DNA from: Thozetella sp. PMI_491
Taxonomy: Eukaryota > Ascomycota > Sordariomycetes > Chaetosphaeriales > Chaetosphaeriaceae
Reading direction: 5' to 3'
DNA length: 64,000 nt
NCBI GenBank assembly: GCA_021432635.1
Contig: MU270072.1
Location: forward strand, 310,001 to 374,000
A model generated the notes under the pieces. The model did no database searches. It was not told the origin of the DNA and was given only the letters and a program-made list of their open reading frames with translations. Shown in pieces: positions 22,354 to 32,488 of the stretch (position 1 is the first letter of the stretch; each line of letters starts with the position of its first letter). The position numbers were made by a program, and so were the translations under genes.

Positions 22354-23322
22354 TAGGCTACGGAGTATATGGCGGTGGTGTTGTTTGTGGGTTGTTCCGC
22401 ACGTGCTCTGCTTCCTGCTCCCCGTTCTCAATAGGCTTGTCGCCATATTGAAATTATGAAAGGATCAAAATGAGGAATTGATGTACACTCATAACTATGC
22501 CAATTCAATTACTCGCATGCTCGCATGACAACACTGATGTGAAAAAGTAATGTTGACTAGTACAGCAAGCAAACGACGGCCTTTTTGGAAATGGAATGGT
22601 TTATCGCTCTTGACCAGCAAGGCTCTCATCTTGGGGGGGTTTCCTAAATGCCAACCTGTTTCAATCCCCATCTAGCTCTGCACTGTAACCCTCTCAATTC
22701 TTCGGCATCACTTTCTTGCATATGCCGAGCACTTGCCCCAAGTCATACGACTTTTATCATTCAATAAAGACAAAGTGCAGTTTATCGCCTCACTTTTCTC
22801 AATCCCTGCTACCATTGTGCAAGTCTATAATTAAACCCTCGTATCTCTAGCCATTGACAGTGGTTGGACCAAACGGAGCTACCAATCAAGTCTTTTGAAC
22901 GACCACCATCTCGTATCATGCATCTTGAGAGTTTCAGTGTGTGTCATTCATTCATCCAGTTGGAGGAGGTACTCACCGATTGCCTCACCGTAGCATGTCT
23001 GCATTTCAGCCCATATTAGTCGGGCAACAGGTTCTTATTCATGCATGCAGCTTCTGCTATTTCTGCATCGAGGAGCTTAATGTAACCCTAGGCTGACATG
23101 TAGCAATCTATGCAATAGCAGCCTTGGGGTGACTGATGTAACCCTCAGCAGGCTGGCACGTAGCAGCGTCTGCTTCCAACTCATTAAATATTCTGCTCGC
23201 TTTTCTCCGCCACGATCGGGGTTTTTTTCTTCTTTTCTCTCGTTTTAAAAAAGAACATTGAGCAACAGGAATACAATAGTGAACAGTGACCTTTATCCCA
23301 AATATACCTTGTTATTTCCAAG
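22354..23322. other. Upstream region of the dioxygenase with an imperfect direct repeat
   Basis: No gene seen. Two related copies starting TGTAACCCT and containing GGCTG(A/G)CA(T/C)GTAGCA lie at 23081-23113 and 23137-23173, about 150-240 bp before the dioxygenase start. They could be regulatory sites or a small duplication. Confidence 0.4.
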
Positions 23323-24717
23323 ATGGCACCTGGAAAACTCGTCGATGATGATTGGAACACCCCAGTTCTCAACCCTCAGGCCAGCGTAAATAGCACTAGA
23401 GCCGCTACATTGCCCGAATTGTGGCCTGTTGCTGTGGCAGGCGAGCTTGTTTGGACCGCTTCGGATTACCAATCCCCGGACTCCTATACCTTGACCTTGA
23501 CACCGGAGGATATCAGAGAGATTCATGAGGGCCTCAATTACTTCCATGGCACGTCCCCCCTTTTCCTCTCCTAATATGCCGCAGCTAACTCAAGCGTGTA
23601 GAGCTTGGCCTGGATGGAGATGAAGCTCAACCAGAGACGTTTCCCCTCCCTCAGCTGGCGCTAAAGCTGAGCGATTGTGCTAGGCAGGTTCACCAGGGAC
23701 GAGGCTTTGTCAACATCCGTGGCCTAAACCCGGCAGACTTCAGCGCAGAAGATAATGCCATTGTGTTCCTCGGAATTTCAAGTTACATTGGAGAAGCTCG
23801 TGGAAAGCAGGACGATGATGGGAATATGATCAGTTAGAGCTCCTTACCGACAGAACGCCGCTACAAGAAAGCCTCACGCTAAGCATCTCCAGTGCACCTT
23901 TACGATGTCAAAGAGACGCATACCCCGCAATCTGTGCGGCCGACGCGCTACTCAAACAAGGCTTCGGTTAGGGACTCGATGCCCGCGTACCTGAACACTG
24001 CTTGGAACTGACCAAAACAAAATCAAAGACCTACCATACAGACACTTTTTGCGACATTCTAGCGCTTCAGACCAGATCAAAAGCTGCTAACGGCGGCCAG
24101 CACAGCATCGCTTCATCGTGGACTGTCTACAACCAGATGGCCGCTACGCGACCCGATCTTGTCAAGAAGCTTGCAGAGCCTATTTGGTACTTTGACAGGT
24201 TGGTAGAAATCTTCACAGTTTGGATTTCATAACACCGTACTAAGCCATACTTGGCTGCAGCCGGAGCAAGTTGGTCGGGCCCAACTGCCGGCCGCTCTTG
24301 TTCTACATTGACAACCGTATTATCATCAACTTCGCCCGAGAGCCGCTTGTTGGAATAAAGGGCGCTACGCGCCCGGCTGAGCTTCCAGGACCTAACCTCG
24401 AGCAGTTCCAAGCCCTCGATCTGGTTGAGAAGTGCGCCGCCGCTAACGAGCTCATGCTTGATCTCCATCCGGGTGATATGACCTTCATTAACAATAATGG
24501 CATCCTGCACTCGCGCCAGGCCTTCCAGGACAATGAAGATAGTAAACGTCATCTCGTGAGACTCTGGCTCAAGAACAAAGCGCTGGCCTGGGAGCTCCCG
24601 AGAGAGCTTCAGTATGGCAATTCTAGGCTCTTCGAGCCAAATGAAATTAACGAGATCTGGGCAGTGAAGCCAATTCCACGCGTGGTCTTTTCCCTCGCTG
24701 AGAGGTTGTGTTCATAG
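23323..24717 (+). CDS. TauD/TfdA-like Fe(II)/2-oxoglutarate dioxygenase
   Basis: Five exons (23323-23548, 23602-23832, 23893-23966, 24029-24198, 24261-24717) give 385 residues in one frame. The iron site is visible as HTD (residues ~180-182, YHTDTFCDILAL) and the distal His of GILHSRQAF (~317). The 2-oxoglutarate-binding Arg is in HLVRLW (~334). GFVNIRGLNP and RPTRYSNKAS are further family landmarks. Fungal relatives oxidise taurine-like sulfonates or secondary metabolites; the substrate is not predictable. The first intron must be spliced with a GC donor (ATG|GCACGT) to keep frame. The other three use GT (GTTAGA, GTTAGG, GTTGGT). Without splicing, the middle part shows stops and could be mistaken for decay. 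Confidence 0.85.
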
Positions 24718-25093
24718 TATTCATCGTACAACATCGTTTCAGATACGTGCTTAAAAGCTCTCTCAGAGAACGCAATACAGTATAGTCCTGGAACAAGGAA
24801 GAATTTTAGCGCAGTTAGCGGGATTTTACCGTTGGTTCAGGATTGGTAGGCCGCGGATTTCTTTTTGCGCTTACTATTATTATTGACCTGAGAGCTGGAT
24901 TTGCTCTGCCGATTTTTTGCTATCCCAGTGTTCCGCGACGTATAAATTGTGTGAATCTCCCGCCTTCTCTGGCCAGAAAACCTTCCTCGAACATACCTCC
25001 AAGAATCAGGTACCTTCTCAGCTGCGTCTTACTCTCGGAACCGTCTCCTCCTGGTATTGGAACCACATCTCTGTCGCCTCATTCCTTAGGAAT
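24718..25093. other. Intergenic region before the kinase-like gene
   Basis: No separate gene. An open frame leads into the kinase-like gene from 24917, but its first in-frame ATG is at 25094, so I treat this part as leader. Confidence 0.5.
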
Positions 25094-26848
25094 ATGGAAC
25101 TGTCAGACGAATTATTCGATGTCGCACTCACTCCGACTGCTGCATGCATTGACAGAGGGTTGGATGAGCACATTGGCGCCGTCTTCTGGGAAAATTCCAT
25201 CTTGAATCCAAAAAATCGAGTAGACAGTATTACTCTTCCGGAAAACCCAAGCTGGCAGTTCCAAGGCTGCGATTTCGGCGGGCGCCGGTACTTTATCATA
25301 CCAACTTTCGCGGTCGGAAAACCGCCGCGTCGCATTGACATCTTCCTACCCGCTTGCGCATCCCAGCCAGAGGTGCGGCGACGGGCCCTTGGATCTAACC
25401 TGGTCCTTGTGCGCCGCGGGAAAGATGCCTCTCGGCTTGACGTTGTCCCTTTCTTGACGCGTCTTCTGACAAGGTGGAGTGCCCAGGATCCACACTTTGA
25501 TGAACACTATATGGCCATGCCTTTTGGATCTCGAATCATCTTAGAAAATCTCGGCAGCAGTCTGTGCGACACATCCATCCACATGACTCCCATCTATGAT
25601 ATTGAGAGGCAGTGGCTCTCCTTTAAATCCCTACAGCAGCATTGGCAGCTGCTCCCAGAACAATGGCCTCCGACAATCCAGCTCGACGAGCTGGCTCTAT
25701 ACAGCCAGCCACATGATGCTATAACTCTTGTTCAGATTCCTCGCAATCACAGAGACAGGCTCTTCGTGTTCAAATCTGTCGTTGGAGACGTTCGATATCT
25801 CTACCACGAACTTCACATGCTACTTATCAGCGAGAGTCATGAGCACATACTGGGCAGGCCTTCTTACATTGTTGTTCAGAAGTGCCGGTTCGGAAGCAAG
25901 GTTGGAGTGTGCGGATTTGTGATTGAGTATTTCAGTGGGGGTACACTTGGAGAACTCTTTATGAGCAAAAGTCCCGCGGTATCCCTCAGCGAACGGTTCC
26001 GTTGGGCCAAGCAGATCACCTCAGCTCTCATGCACATACAAAGCGGGGTTCTTGGCTACTACCCTGACTTGAAGCCCGATAACATCATCTTGCGTCTAAC
26101 CAACGGCACTCGCAATGCGCTGCTGATAGACTTGGAGCAACGAGGCGGTTGGTACTCTTGGTCCCCTCAGGAGGTTTCCTACATCGAGTTTGTCGAGTAC
26201 ATCGCGTGCTCCAGCTTAATACGCAGCCCGACAACGGATAAGTACGCCGAATGGATGCGTGCCCTGTCATTGGACTGGCAGCCGCCTACAAAGGTCCGCA
26301 AATACATACCGCAGCGCCGAGGATTAAGCACTGCCTGGTCACAGCTCGATCCGTGGGAAAGAGAATCGGCCCAAGTTTTTATGCTTGGCAAGCTACTGTG
26401 GTGCATATTTGAGTCGCAGGCCTCTATCAACACCGGCATGAGCCCTGACATAATCCGTGAACATGACTCAGCTGTTCATTTCCCCGAATTTGTATCGACG
26501 CCTGGGCCATTGCGAAGCTTGATACGACACTGTACCCGAGGTGCTCCCGAATGGAGTGGATTATATCGTCCAGTGGAAAGAAGAGGTGGTCTGTTGGTGC
26601 TCTGCAAGAGCAGTGAGTCTACGCCCGATAACGTGCAACAAGCTGCGAAAGAGTGGTGGCAGGAGACACTCAGGAACTCGAGACGGTACGTCAGATTACG
26701 GGCGCGGCAGAGACACGGCGACGGAAGCGACAAGGACGCCACGTGGGCCGGCAACCCAGGCAAATATGTTGACCAACGCCCCAGCTTAGTAGAAGTATAC
26801 GCGGCATTAAGCGACATGGAGTCTGCTGCAGGCTCAAATCAGGCGTGA
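25094..26848 (+). CDS. Fungal protein-kinase-like protein with atypical catalytic motifs
   Basis: Single exon, 584 residues, ATG in good context (GGAATATGG). The C-terminal half has a kinase fold: LFVFKS with the ATP-contacting Lys at ~227, VIEYFSGGTLGELF as hinge, YYPDLKPDNIIL as catalytic loop with Asp at ~325, and LLIDLEQRG in the DFG position with Asp at ~346. The HRD motif is thus YPD and DFG is DLE, a variant I associate with a fungal-specific kinase-like family. Both Asp, the Asn and the Lys remain, so activity is possible. Residues 1-200 form an unassigned N-terminal region with FWENSIL and PSWQFQGCDFGG segments. It follows the dioxygenase at 376 bp in the same direction; a functional link is not shown. 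Confidence 0.85.
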   Translation: MELSDELFDVALTPTAACIDRGLDEHIGAVFWENSILNPKNRVDSITLPENPSWQFQGCDFGGRRYFIIPTFAVGKPPRRIDIFLPACASQPEVRRRALGSNLVLVRRGKDASRLDVVPFLTRLLTRWSAQDPHFDEHYMAMPFGSRIILENLGSSLCDTSIHMTPIYDIERQWLSFKSLQQHWQLLPEQWPPTIQLDELALYSQPHDAITLVQIPRNHRDRLFVFKSVVGDVRYLYHELHMLLISESHEHILGRPSYIVVQKCRFGSKVGVCGFVIEYFSGGTLGELFMSKSPAVSLSERFRWAKQITSALMHIQSGVLGYYPDLKPDNIILRLTNGTRNALLIDLEQRGGWYSWSPQEVSYIEFVEYIACSSLIRSPTTDKYAEWMRALSLDWQPPTKVRKYIPQRRGLSTAWSQLDPWERESAQVFMLGKLLWCIFESQASINTGMSPDIIREHDSAVHFPEFVSTPGPLRSLIRHCTRGAPEWSGLYRPVERRGGLLVLCKSSESTPDNVQQAAKEWWQETLRNSRRYVRLRARQRHGDGSDKDATWAGNPGKYVDQRPSLVEVYAALSDMESAAGSNQA

Positions 26849-27329
26849 GGGTGTCGCAAACTGCAAATCCGCAGTCCTTTAATAACTAGTCATATATATA
26901 TGTTCAGATGTTTGCTAGATGTGGGTAGCTAGGCCGATGTAGTATGCAGGGAATCGTACAGGAGTTAACCCCGGGTATCACCACGACGTCTACTTCTCGT
27001 TCCGTTTGTGATATGTGCCTGCCTTTGTCTAAATTAGGCTGTCCACGGCGATCGGCGTTTCAGGTCCCATCGGCCCAAATCAAATTTGATTCGAGTTACT
27101 ACGAAAAACCGAGATGTGACTAAGAGCGATCAACAAACAACTTTAGGTAGAGGGCTCCTCATCCTTAAAGAGAGAGTTTAAACGCAACAGCTGAGTCTTG
27201 AAAACTGTGACAAAGAAATAACAAGCAGTAAAGACAGATCACAGATAAAACAGTGACATGTGGTACACATAGAAAGTTGAAAATGCCCCCCTCCTCTCCA
27301 ATATCTATTAAAAAGCAACCGCACTTGCT
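26849..27329. other. Intergenic, no gene seen
   Basis: Convergent 3' regions of the kinase-like gene and the small minus-strand gene. AT-rich, with no motif worth naming. Confidence 0.5.
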
Positions 27330-27696
27330 TCAAGAAATACTAGTGGATACAAACTCTTCGCCGGCATTGACAGCTTGCACGGGAGAGTGACTCTGCACCT
27401 CAGAGACGCGATTGCTCCCAATATCAGCCTTTGTGAGTGGTTAGCCGACTCTAGTGTCCCTCAAGATAATACGCCGCTCATGACGTGGAGGTGAGCATAC
27501 GGCAGCCGTAGAGGACTGATGATTTTTCTGCATGAGCTCACCGGGCTCAAAGGCTGAGTAGAGTCAGTTAGCCAGTTGGGACTTTCTCCTAGATTATTGA
27601 AAGCATGCAACTCAGCAACTCACAATTCGCAGCAATCAACAGAGTGTAAGGCCTGTCATTGCTGTAAGACACGTTCTTGGTCGAATCAGAAGCCAT
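27330..27696 (-). CDS. Three-exon 74-residue protein of unknown function
   Basis: Exons at 27624-27696, 27501-27553 and 27330-27428 splice to 225 nt with no internal stop. Both introns (70 and 72 bp) are textbook fungal: donors GTGAGT and GTATGC, branch sites GCTAAC, acceptors CTCAG and CAAAG. Codon phases match exactly (phase 1, then phase 0). The ATG lies in AAGATGG. The product starts MASDSTKNVSYSNDRPYTLL and ends EEFVSTSIS; it is hydrophilic, with no signal peptide and no cysteine. I do not recognise a family. The coherent splicing signals are the main evidence that this is a gene, because each exon alone is too short to stand out. Confidence 0.6.
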
Positions 27697-28672
27697 CTTA
27701 TATCGTCTCAACGTGCTACTGAGAGTATTTTTAGAGGATATGGTTTGCATTGTCACCCAAAATCGGACATAGTCATAGTCGTGGCCTTTATAGATAATCT
27801 CGTCGTGCGCTGAGCGGCATCGCATTGCGCTGACCATGGCTTATCCGGGTCAGAACAACACTCCAACATCATTCTAAGCCCCTTTGTATTGCGTAGAGCT
27901 TGCATGAACTCCGGTGAGTGCTCCTGAGACGCATGGCTGCTTTCATCGGTTTTAATGACTCTTCTCGTAAATTGAAGTTATATCTTGTAATTGGTTTCTC
28001 TTTCTCATCGGTTTTGCGTGTAATCCCCGGCGCTTTCATGTTAGGGCCTCTGCCCGTATAACGTGAAGTCACATCTGATGATTGGCTGCTCTTTCTCATC
28101 GGTTTTGCGTATAGTCCCTCGTGCTTTCGTGTACGAGGAATTTTCCTGGGGCTGCTGAACGCCTTCTCTATGATATTGCTGCTTGGAAGGCTATGCTGAT
28201 GTGCTGAAGATGATGACCAATCACCGTCACGGCTCTCTTCGTCGGTTTTTGTGGTATTCGGCGTTGACAGGGCTGAAAAATAAGCCAGGCTTTGCTATTG
28301 GCGCCTTATCCTCATCGGTTTTCTTGCTCGAGCTAATTCCTGCTCGCCTCGGTATTTTGACCGAGACACTATCTATTTTCGCCTTACGGAAGCTGGTGTA
28401 CTGAATCTACCTGTTACATGCCGACGAGTGGATCAAGGGAGGTTCATGTAACTGCATTAAGTGGTTATGGGCACAGGTTATCGTGTTATCGTCAGTTTTA
28501 GGCAGCAGTTACGTCATAGCAGCGAGACGAAATAGCCCGTCCACTACAATCAACGCAGACGGATGATGGATTATAAAAAGGAGACGAAATCCATTGCTAT
28601 TGATTATTTCATTATTTCCAAGTAGGAGAGAGAACAAGCTTTTGTCTACAGACTAGCTCGCTGCTACGCAGC
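27697..28672. repeat. Gene-free stretch with five degenerate copies of a TCATCGGTTTT-centred repeat
   Basis: Copies of (C/T)(A/G)TCGGTTTT lie at 27944, 28006, 28098, 28240 and 28313, mostly preceded by CTCTTTCT-like pyrimidines. Copies 2 and 3 share about 70 bp (27972-28044 and 28062-28134) at a 90-bp period, with roughly 80% identity by eye. Spacing between the others is irregular (62, 142, 73 bp). No reading frame is conserved across copies. From 28340 to 28672, nothing further is recognised. Confidence 0.6.
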
Positions 28673-29693
28673 TCAGACCACAAACAGTTCGTGCTTGCGG
28701 TGCAAACGCGAACAGACCTCCATGATGCGCCCTTCATTGTCAGAACCCACCAAACCGTGCCGGACAAAATGGGCCAAATACGTCAGTGAACGATTTGGTG
28801 TAAACTCGCTGGACATCAGGGCCTCTTTCACCTCAGAGAGGGACATGAGCGTGAAGCTGTCTACCTCCCCGTCGTTGGGGACAGGGACCATGTCCGGCAG
28901 CAGCTCAAGCTCAAACACATATTGACAGTGATGCTGACAACCGGGACGGCCATCGTTCGTGGTATTCATTTGGTACGTGACGGTTCCACACTGACGGATG
29001 TTTTGTCTGACGAACTGCTCGGGAATGTGGGTCTCCTCGCACACCTCGCGTATCATGCCCTCCAGCGGGGTCTCGTTCGGGAGGAGGTTGCCGGCAGCGA
29101 AGTTGTCCAGCATGCCAGGGAAAGTTGATTTGGAATATGAGCGCCGTGGAACCCAGTATCTGTACTCTCGCCGACCGCTTGCATCCGTAGAGAGCATGTA
29201 TCCGGTGAGGTGCGCGCCATAGCTGACGACGCCGAACAGGTCCACGCCGCAGAGGTCAAGGTCCAGCACATGCTGGCCGTGGCGGTTGCGGACTGGCAGG
29301 GCCTCATTGTACCACTTGCGGATCACGCGGCCTTTGTCGAAATTTAAACGCAGAGTCTTTTGGAGTAGAGAGGTCCGTTGGTCCACCACGTCACCGTCAC
29401 CAGCCGTGTCCCCCAAGAGGGTCATAAAGCGGGTGTTGTGGTCGACAGTCCAAGCATCGGGGGGCCAAACCATACCCTCAACCGAGTTACGGTGTACATA
29501 GCCAAGGGGTTCTTTGACGCCCGAGGCGAAGAAATAGTAGTAATCTTCCATGTGGCGGCGATACTGGTCTGGGTCATGTTGAAAGTAAGGCCATCTTTGT
29601 CGCGGCGTAGTTAGCAGCCAATCCTAGTCTAGAGCAAATCAATACATACGAGTCCACCTTGTCAAGCAAGGCGAGGGCAGAGAAAGCTGACAT
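28673..29693 (-). CDS. Nudix hydrolase with N-terminal DUF4743 (thiamine-pyrophosphokinase-related)
   Basis: Two exons (29650-29693, 28673-29594) give 321 residues. The first exon encodes only MSAFSALALLDKVD plus two bases and joins across a 55-bp intron to WPYFQHDPDQYRRHMEDYYY, typical of the DUF4743 start. The Nudix box follows GMLDNFAAG (residues ~180-210): G(X5)E(X7)REVCEET, with His where the second conserved Gly usually stands. The family hydrolyses nucleoside- or thiamine-diphosphate derivatives; in plants and fungi DUF4743 Nudix proteins are annotated as TPK-related or oxythiamine-type diphosphatases. Cytosolic, no targeting signal. A distant paralogue lies at 61.2-62.3 kb. It is transcribed away from the Zn2Cys6 factor at 30.3 kb. 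Confidence 0.88.
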
Positions 29694-30348
29694 TTTGCAT
29701 GCTAGTGAGGATGTTCTGAGGCAAGAAAGAGGTCGGAGGTGACGGAGAATGGCTTGCAAACGTACTCGCATTTCCGACCGAAGTATTTGTCCTGCGAAGG
29801 ATAAACCAAGGCTTACGGAGGTACATACAGTCTAAAACCCATATGTAGCACAGGCACCAGCGGCGAGGCGCTTGAGCCAACCCTTGCCCAAAACATGACA
29901 GCAAAAACAGACAAATCAGAGGGCGACCGATGAGCAGACGCAGGCTGCAGCCTTGGCTTGTGCAGCTTTGCCAGCGACCAATCAAATCCCAACCGATGAG
30001 CGCGACCTCTTACTATCGGGACGGCTGGGGTCCCGATTCACCCAATGTCCCCGCTTTCAAAGCCTCCAATCAGGGAGGACCCGATGAGACATCCACAGCT
30101 TCTAGGCCAGGCCAAGGCCACCAGCCTTCGCACCTACCCCACTAATTCCGTCGAGCAGAAGCCTCGAGGGCAGATACTTAACACTCCAGCTTGGATATAC
30201 AATCGCTCTGAAGCGAGATTCAAACTTCAAACCGGGATCTCTTGACTCGTGTTTTTCTTCGTCCCCCGCAACAGCGCTGCCAGCGATCAAGTCTTTCTAT
30301 TTCCGACCTATCCGTACACGCCTAGCCCTCCAGCCATCAAGAGCAAAC
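29694..30348. promoter_or_regulatory. Shared divergent promoter region, Nudix / Zn2Cys6 factor
   Basis: 655 bp between two divergent starts. No gene is supported. It could carry sites for the adjacent C6 factor, but I cannot name any. Confidence 0.4.
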
Positions 30349-32488
30349 ATGGACTCGCAGCCTGGCGATCGTAGGAACGACAATCAGGAACAAGAAGTCA
30401 TCCTACTCAATGAGGAGAGCCTCGAACACCTTCTCACCGGCGACTTGCCAGTATGCTACGATACTTTCATGCCTCATCTGTTACCTCGGCCAGCATTTGA
30501 GTTTCCACAGAGTGACGATGATATCTGGGGCAACTTCATGCTCGGCTTCACAGATAGTACTGGCCCCTACGCCACCAACGGTCCTGACTTCGGCTTGCCC
30601 TTCTTTGAGCCCACCGTTGGGATCGCCTCGGCTTCTGGCCAACAGGAGCCGCCGGAGATTGCAAACTTTGACTTGTCGCCGACTTTGTTCGCCCCTAGCG
30701 ATGCTTCAGTCTCTGCATATGACAGCAATCCCGGACTTGAATGGGACACTGGTCAATCCCAGCAGCTCACACCTAAGAGTATGCTCCCTGCAATAGAAGA
30801 GGATACAAGCTCCATGTGGCCCACGGCTTCACGAACAGTCAAACCGCTTCCAACGCTAGCTCCTCGGCCGGGACCAAAGCCTGGCACCGGTGCTGGAGTG
30901 CAGCACCGTCTTGTCGGCTTGAAGCCCAAAGTGCCGAGGAGGAGGTACGACAACACCGATCGAATCGCAACGGCATTCGTTAGGGTCCAGGGTGGTTGCA
31001 TCCGATGCCGCACACAGAGGATCAGGGTACGCAAGTCTCCGATACGAGCTGTAGCCATTTGCTGACGTGCATCACAGTGCAGAACTGACCCCGCCGACCC
31101 GGGAGGGCCATGCCTCCCTTGCAAGCTGTCCCGGCCTACGATGAGCCGCTTGCCGTGCCTGCGTTACAAGATCTCCGACTCAATCCTGAACCGCACGGGG
31201 CTTGATCATATGGCCTTCTACCGAGCCCATCCGATGGTCGGCCCGCGCTATGGTGATTTCTCCAAAGTCAAGAATTGGGCTGAGGAGAAAGTCTACTCTC
31301 TTGACATTACTCAGGACTGTGGGCCGGTGTGCCATCTGCAGGTCCGACGATTCATACCACCAGTCGACCCTCAGGCCCTCGATCTGAAAGGGCGGCCAAT
31401 GTACAACATTCCATTTGGCATTTTGGACGCAGACGAGGCGACAAAAGCAGTGAATACCTATTTGGATGAGTCGGTAGAGGCGTATATGGACTGCCTTTTG
31501 GATGATACCGATCATGTTGTTTTTGATGTCTTTCATGTCGCTCTACGCATGTCGGTGTTTCCTGAACCAGTATGACCATCTGCTACCATAATCTTTTCCG
31601 CTTTGCTATGGTTTTGTGACACCTTAACTAACAAGGACGAAGGACAACTTGCTTCGAAGCGTCTTACGACTATGGACAGCCTGCCGCTTCATTGAGGGTC
31701 GATGGCGGTGCTGTGGGGAGTACAATATCGATGCCGAGAGGCTCAGGAACCCGTTTCGACCAGATGACTGGATTTCGCCACCCCCCTATATTGACTACCA
31801 GCTTGGCTCAATTATCATTCAAAGAATTTTGTCTCCGCTACGGCACTCGGTTCTAAAAGACCTTCAGTCAACCGTCTACGCTAACAAACCTCAAAACTGG
31901 TTCCGCATCTTCCTAACCGTATTTATACTCTTGCAAAACTATGAAATGGGGGTCACGTTTCAGCAGGCTTTCGCCCTCAAGAGAAAATCTGGGGTAAGCA
32001 ATCTTCCTGATTGGCTGTTCATCGCTCTTGGGATTTTCACTGATTCCGAATCAGGTCCTGTATCTCGACATGCCATTGATTCGTGGTATACATTCAGGAG
32101 CCAAGACTATTCTTGCCCATTTTCACTATGTCTGCAAGGGTCAGCTGCCATTCTCAGATAACTTTGACTGGGCGTCGCCGGTCTTGCGAAAAATGGCTGC
32201 CCTAGACAAGGAGCAAATTGACTTTTTGCAACGTTTGCGTACGCGCATCCGTGCTGAGTGTAAGTCAACATGGGCTGCCGGTGCCCTGATATCCCCTTGA
32301 ATGCCTTGCGGACTGACATTGCCTTTTTTAAACCAGCATTCTATATTCAATCTGTGAACCGAACGGACAAGTATTCTGCTAGGCTATGGTTTATAAGTCA
32401 ACTTTTCGAGCAAGAATGGACACCGAGAATAACTTTAGAGCATGCTCCGGAAGTGTCTACTCTTCTTGAGCGATCGTCTACAGCATGA
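30349..32488 (+). CDS. Zn2Cys6 transcription factor with wide-spaced zinc cluster
   Basis: Five exons (30349-31026, 31078-31569, 31643-31993, 32055-32259, 32337-32488) give 625 residues. Unlike most C6 factors the zinc cluster is internal (residues ~215-255), after a long acidic and Pro-rich N-terminus that could be an activation domain. The cluster is split by intron 1 and reads CX2CX6CX10CX2CX11C, with GGCIRCRTQRIR ahead of the intron. The C-terminal half resembles fungal regulators with conserved RSVLRLWTACRFIEG and LDMPLIRGIHSGAKTILAHF segments. All introns have GT-AG ends and consistent phase. It is probably nuclear; target unknown, although the divergently transcribed Nudix gene is an obvious candidate. 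Confidence 0.87.

Noticed and set aside
23833-23966. Stops in the dioxygenase suggesting a pseudogene
   Set aside because: Two ordinary introns (23833-23892 and 23967-24028) remove them and restore conserved family residues.
28060-28260. C/D-box snoRNA cluster in the TCATCGGTTTT repeats
   Set aside because: TGATGA-like words occur in two copies only, and no consistent D box or terminal stem pairs with them.
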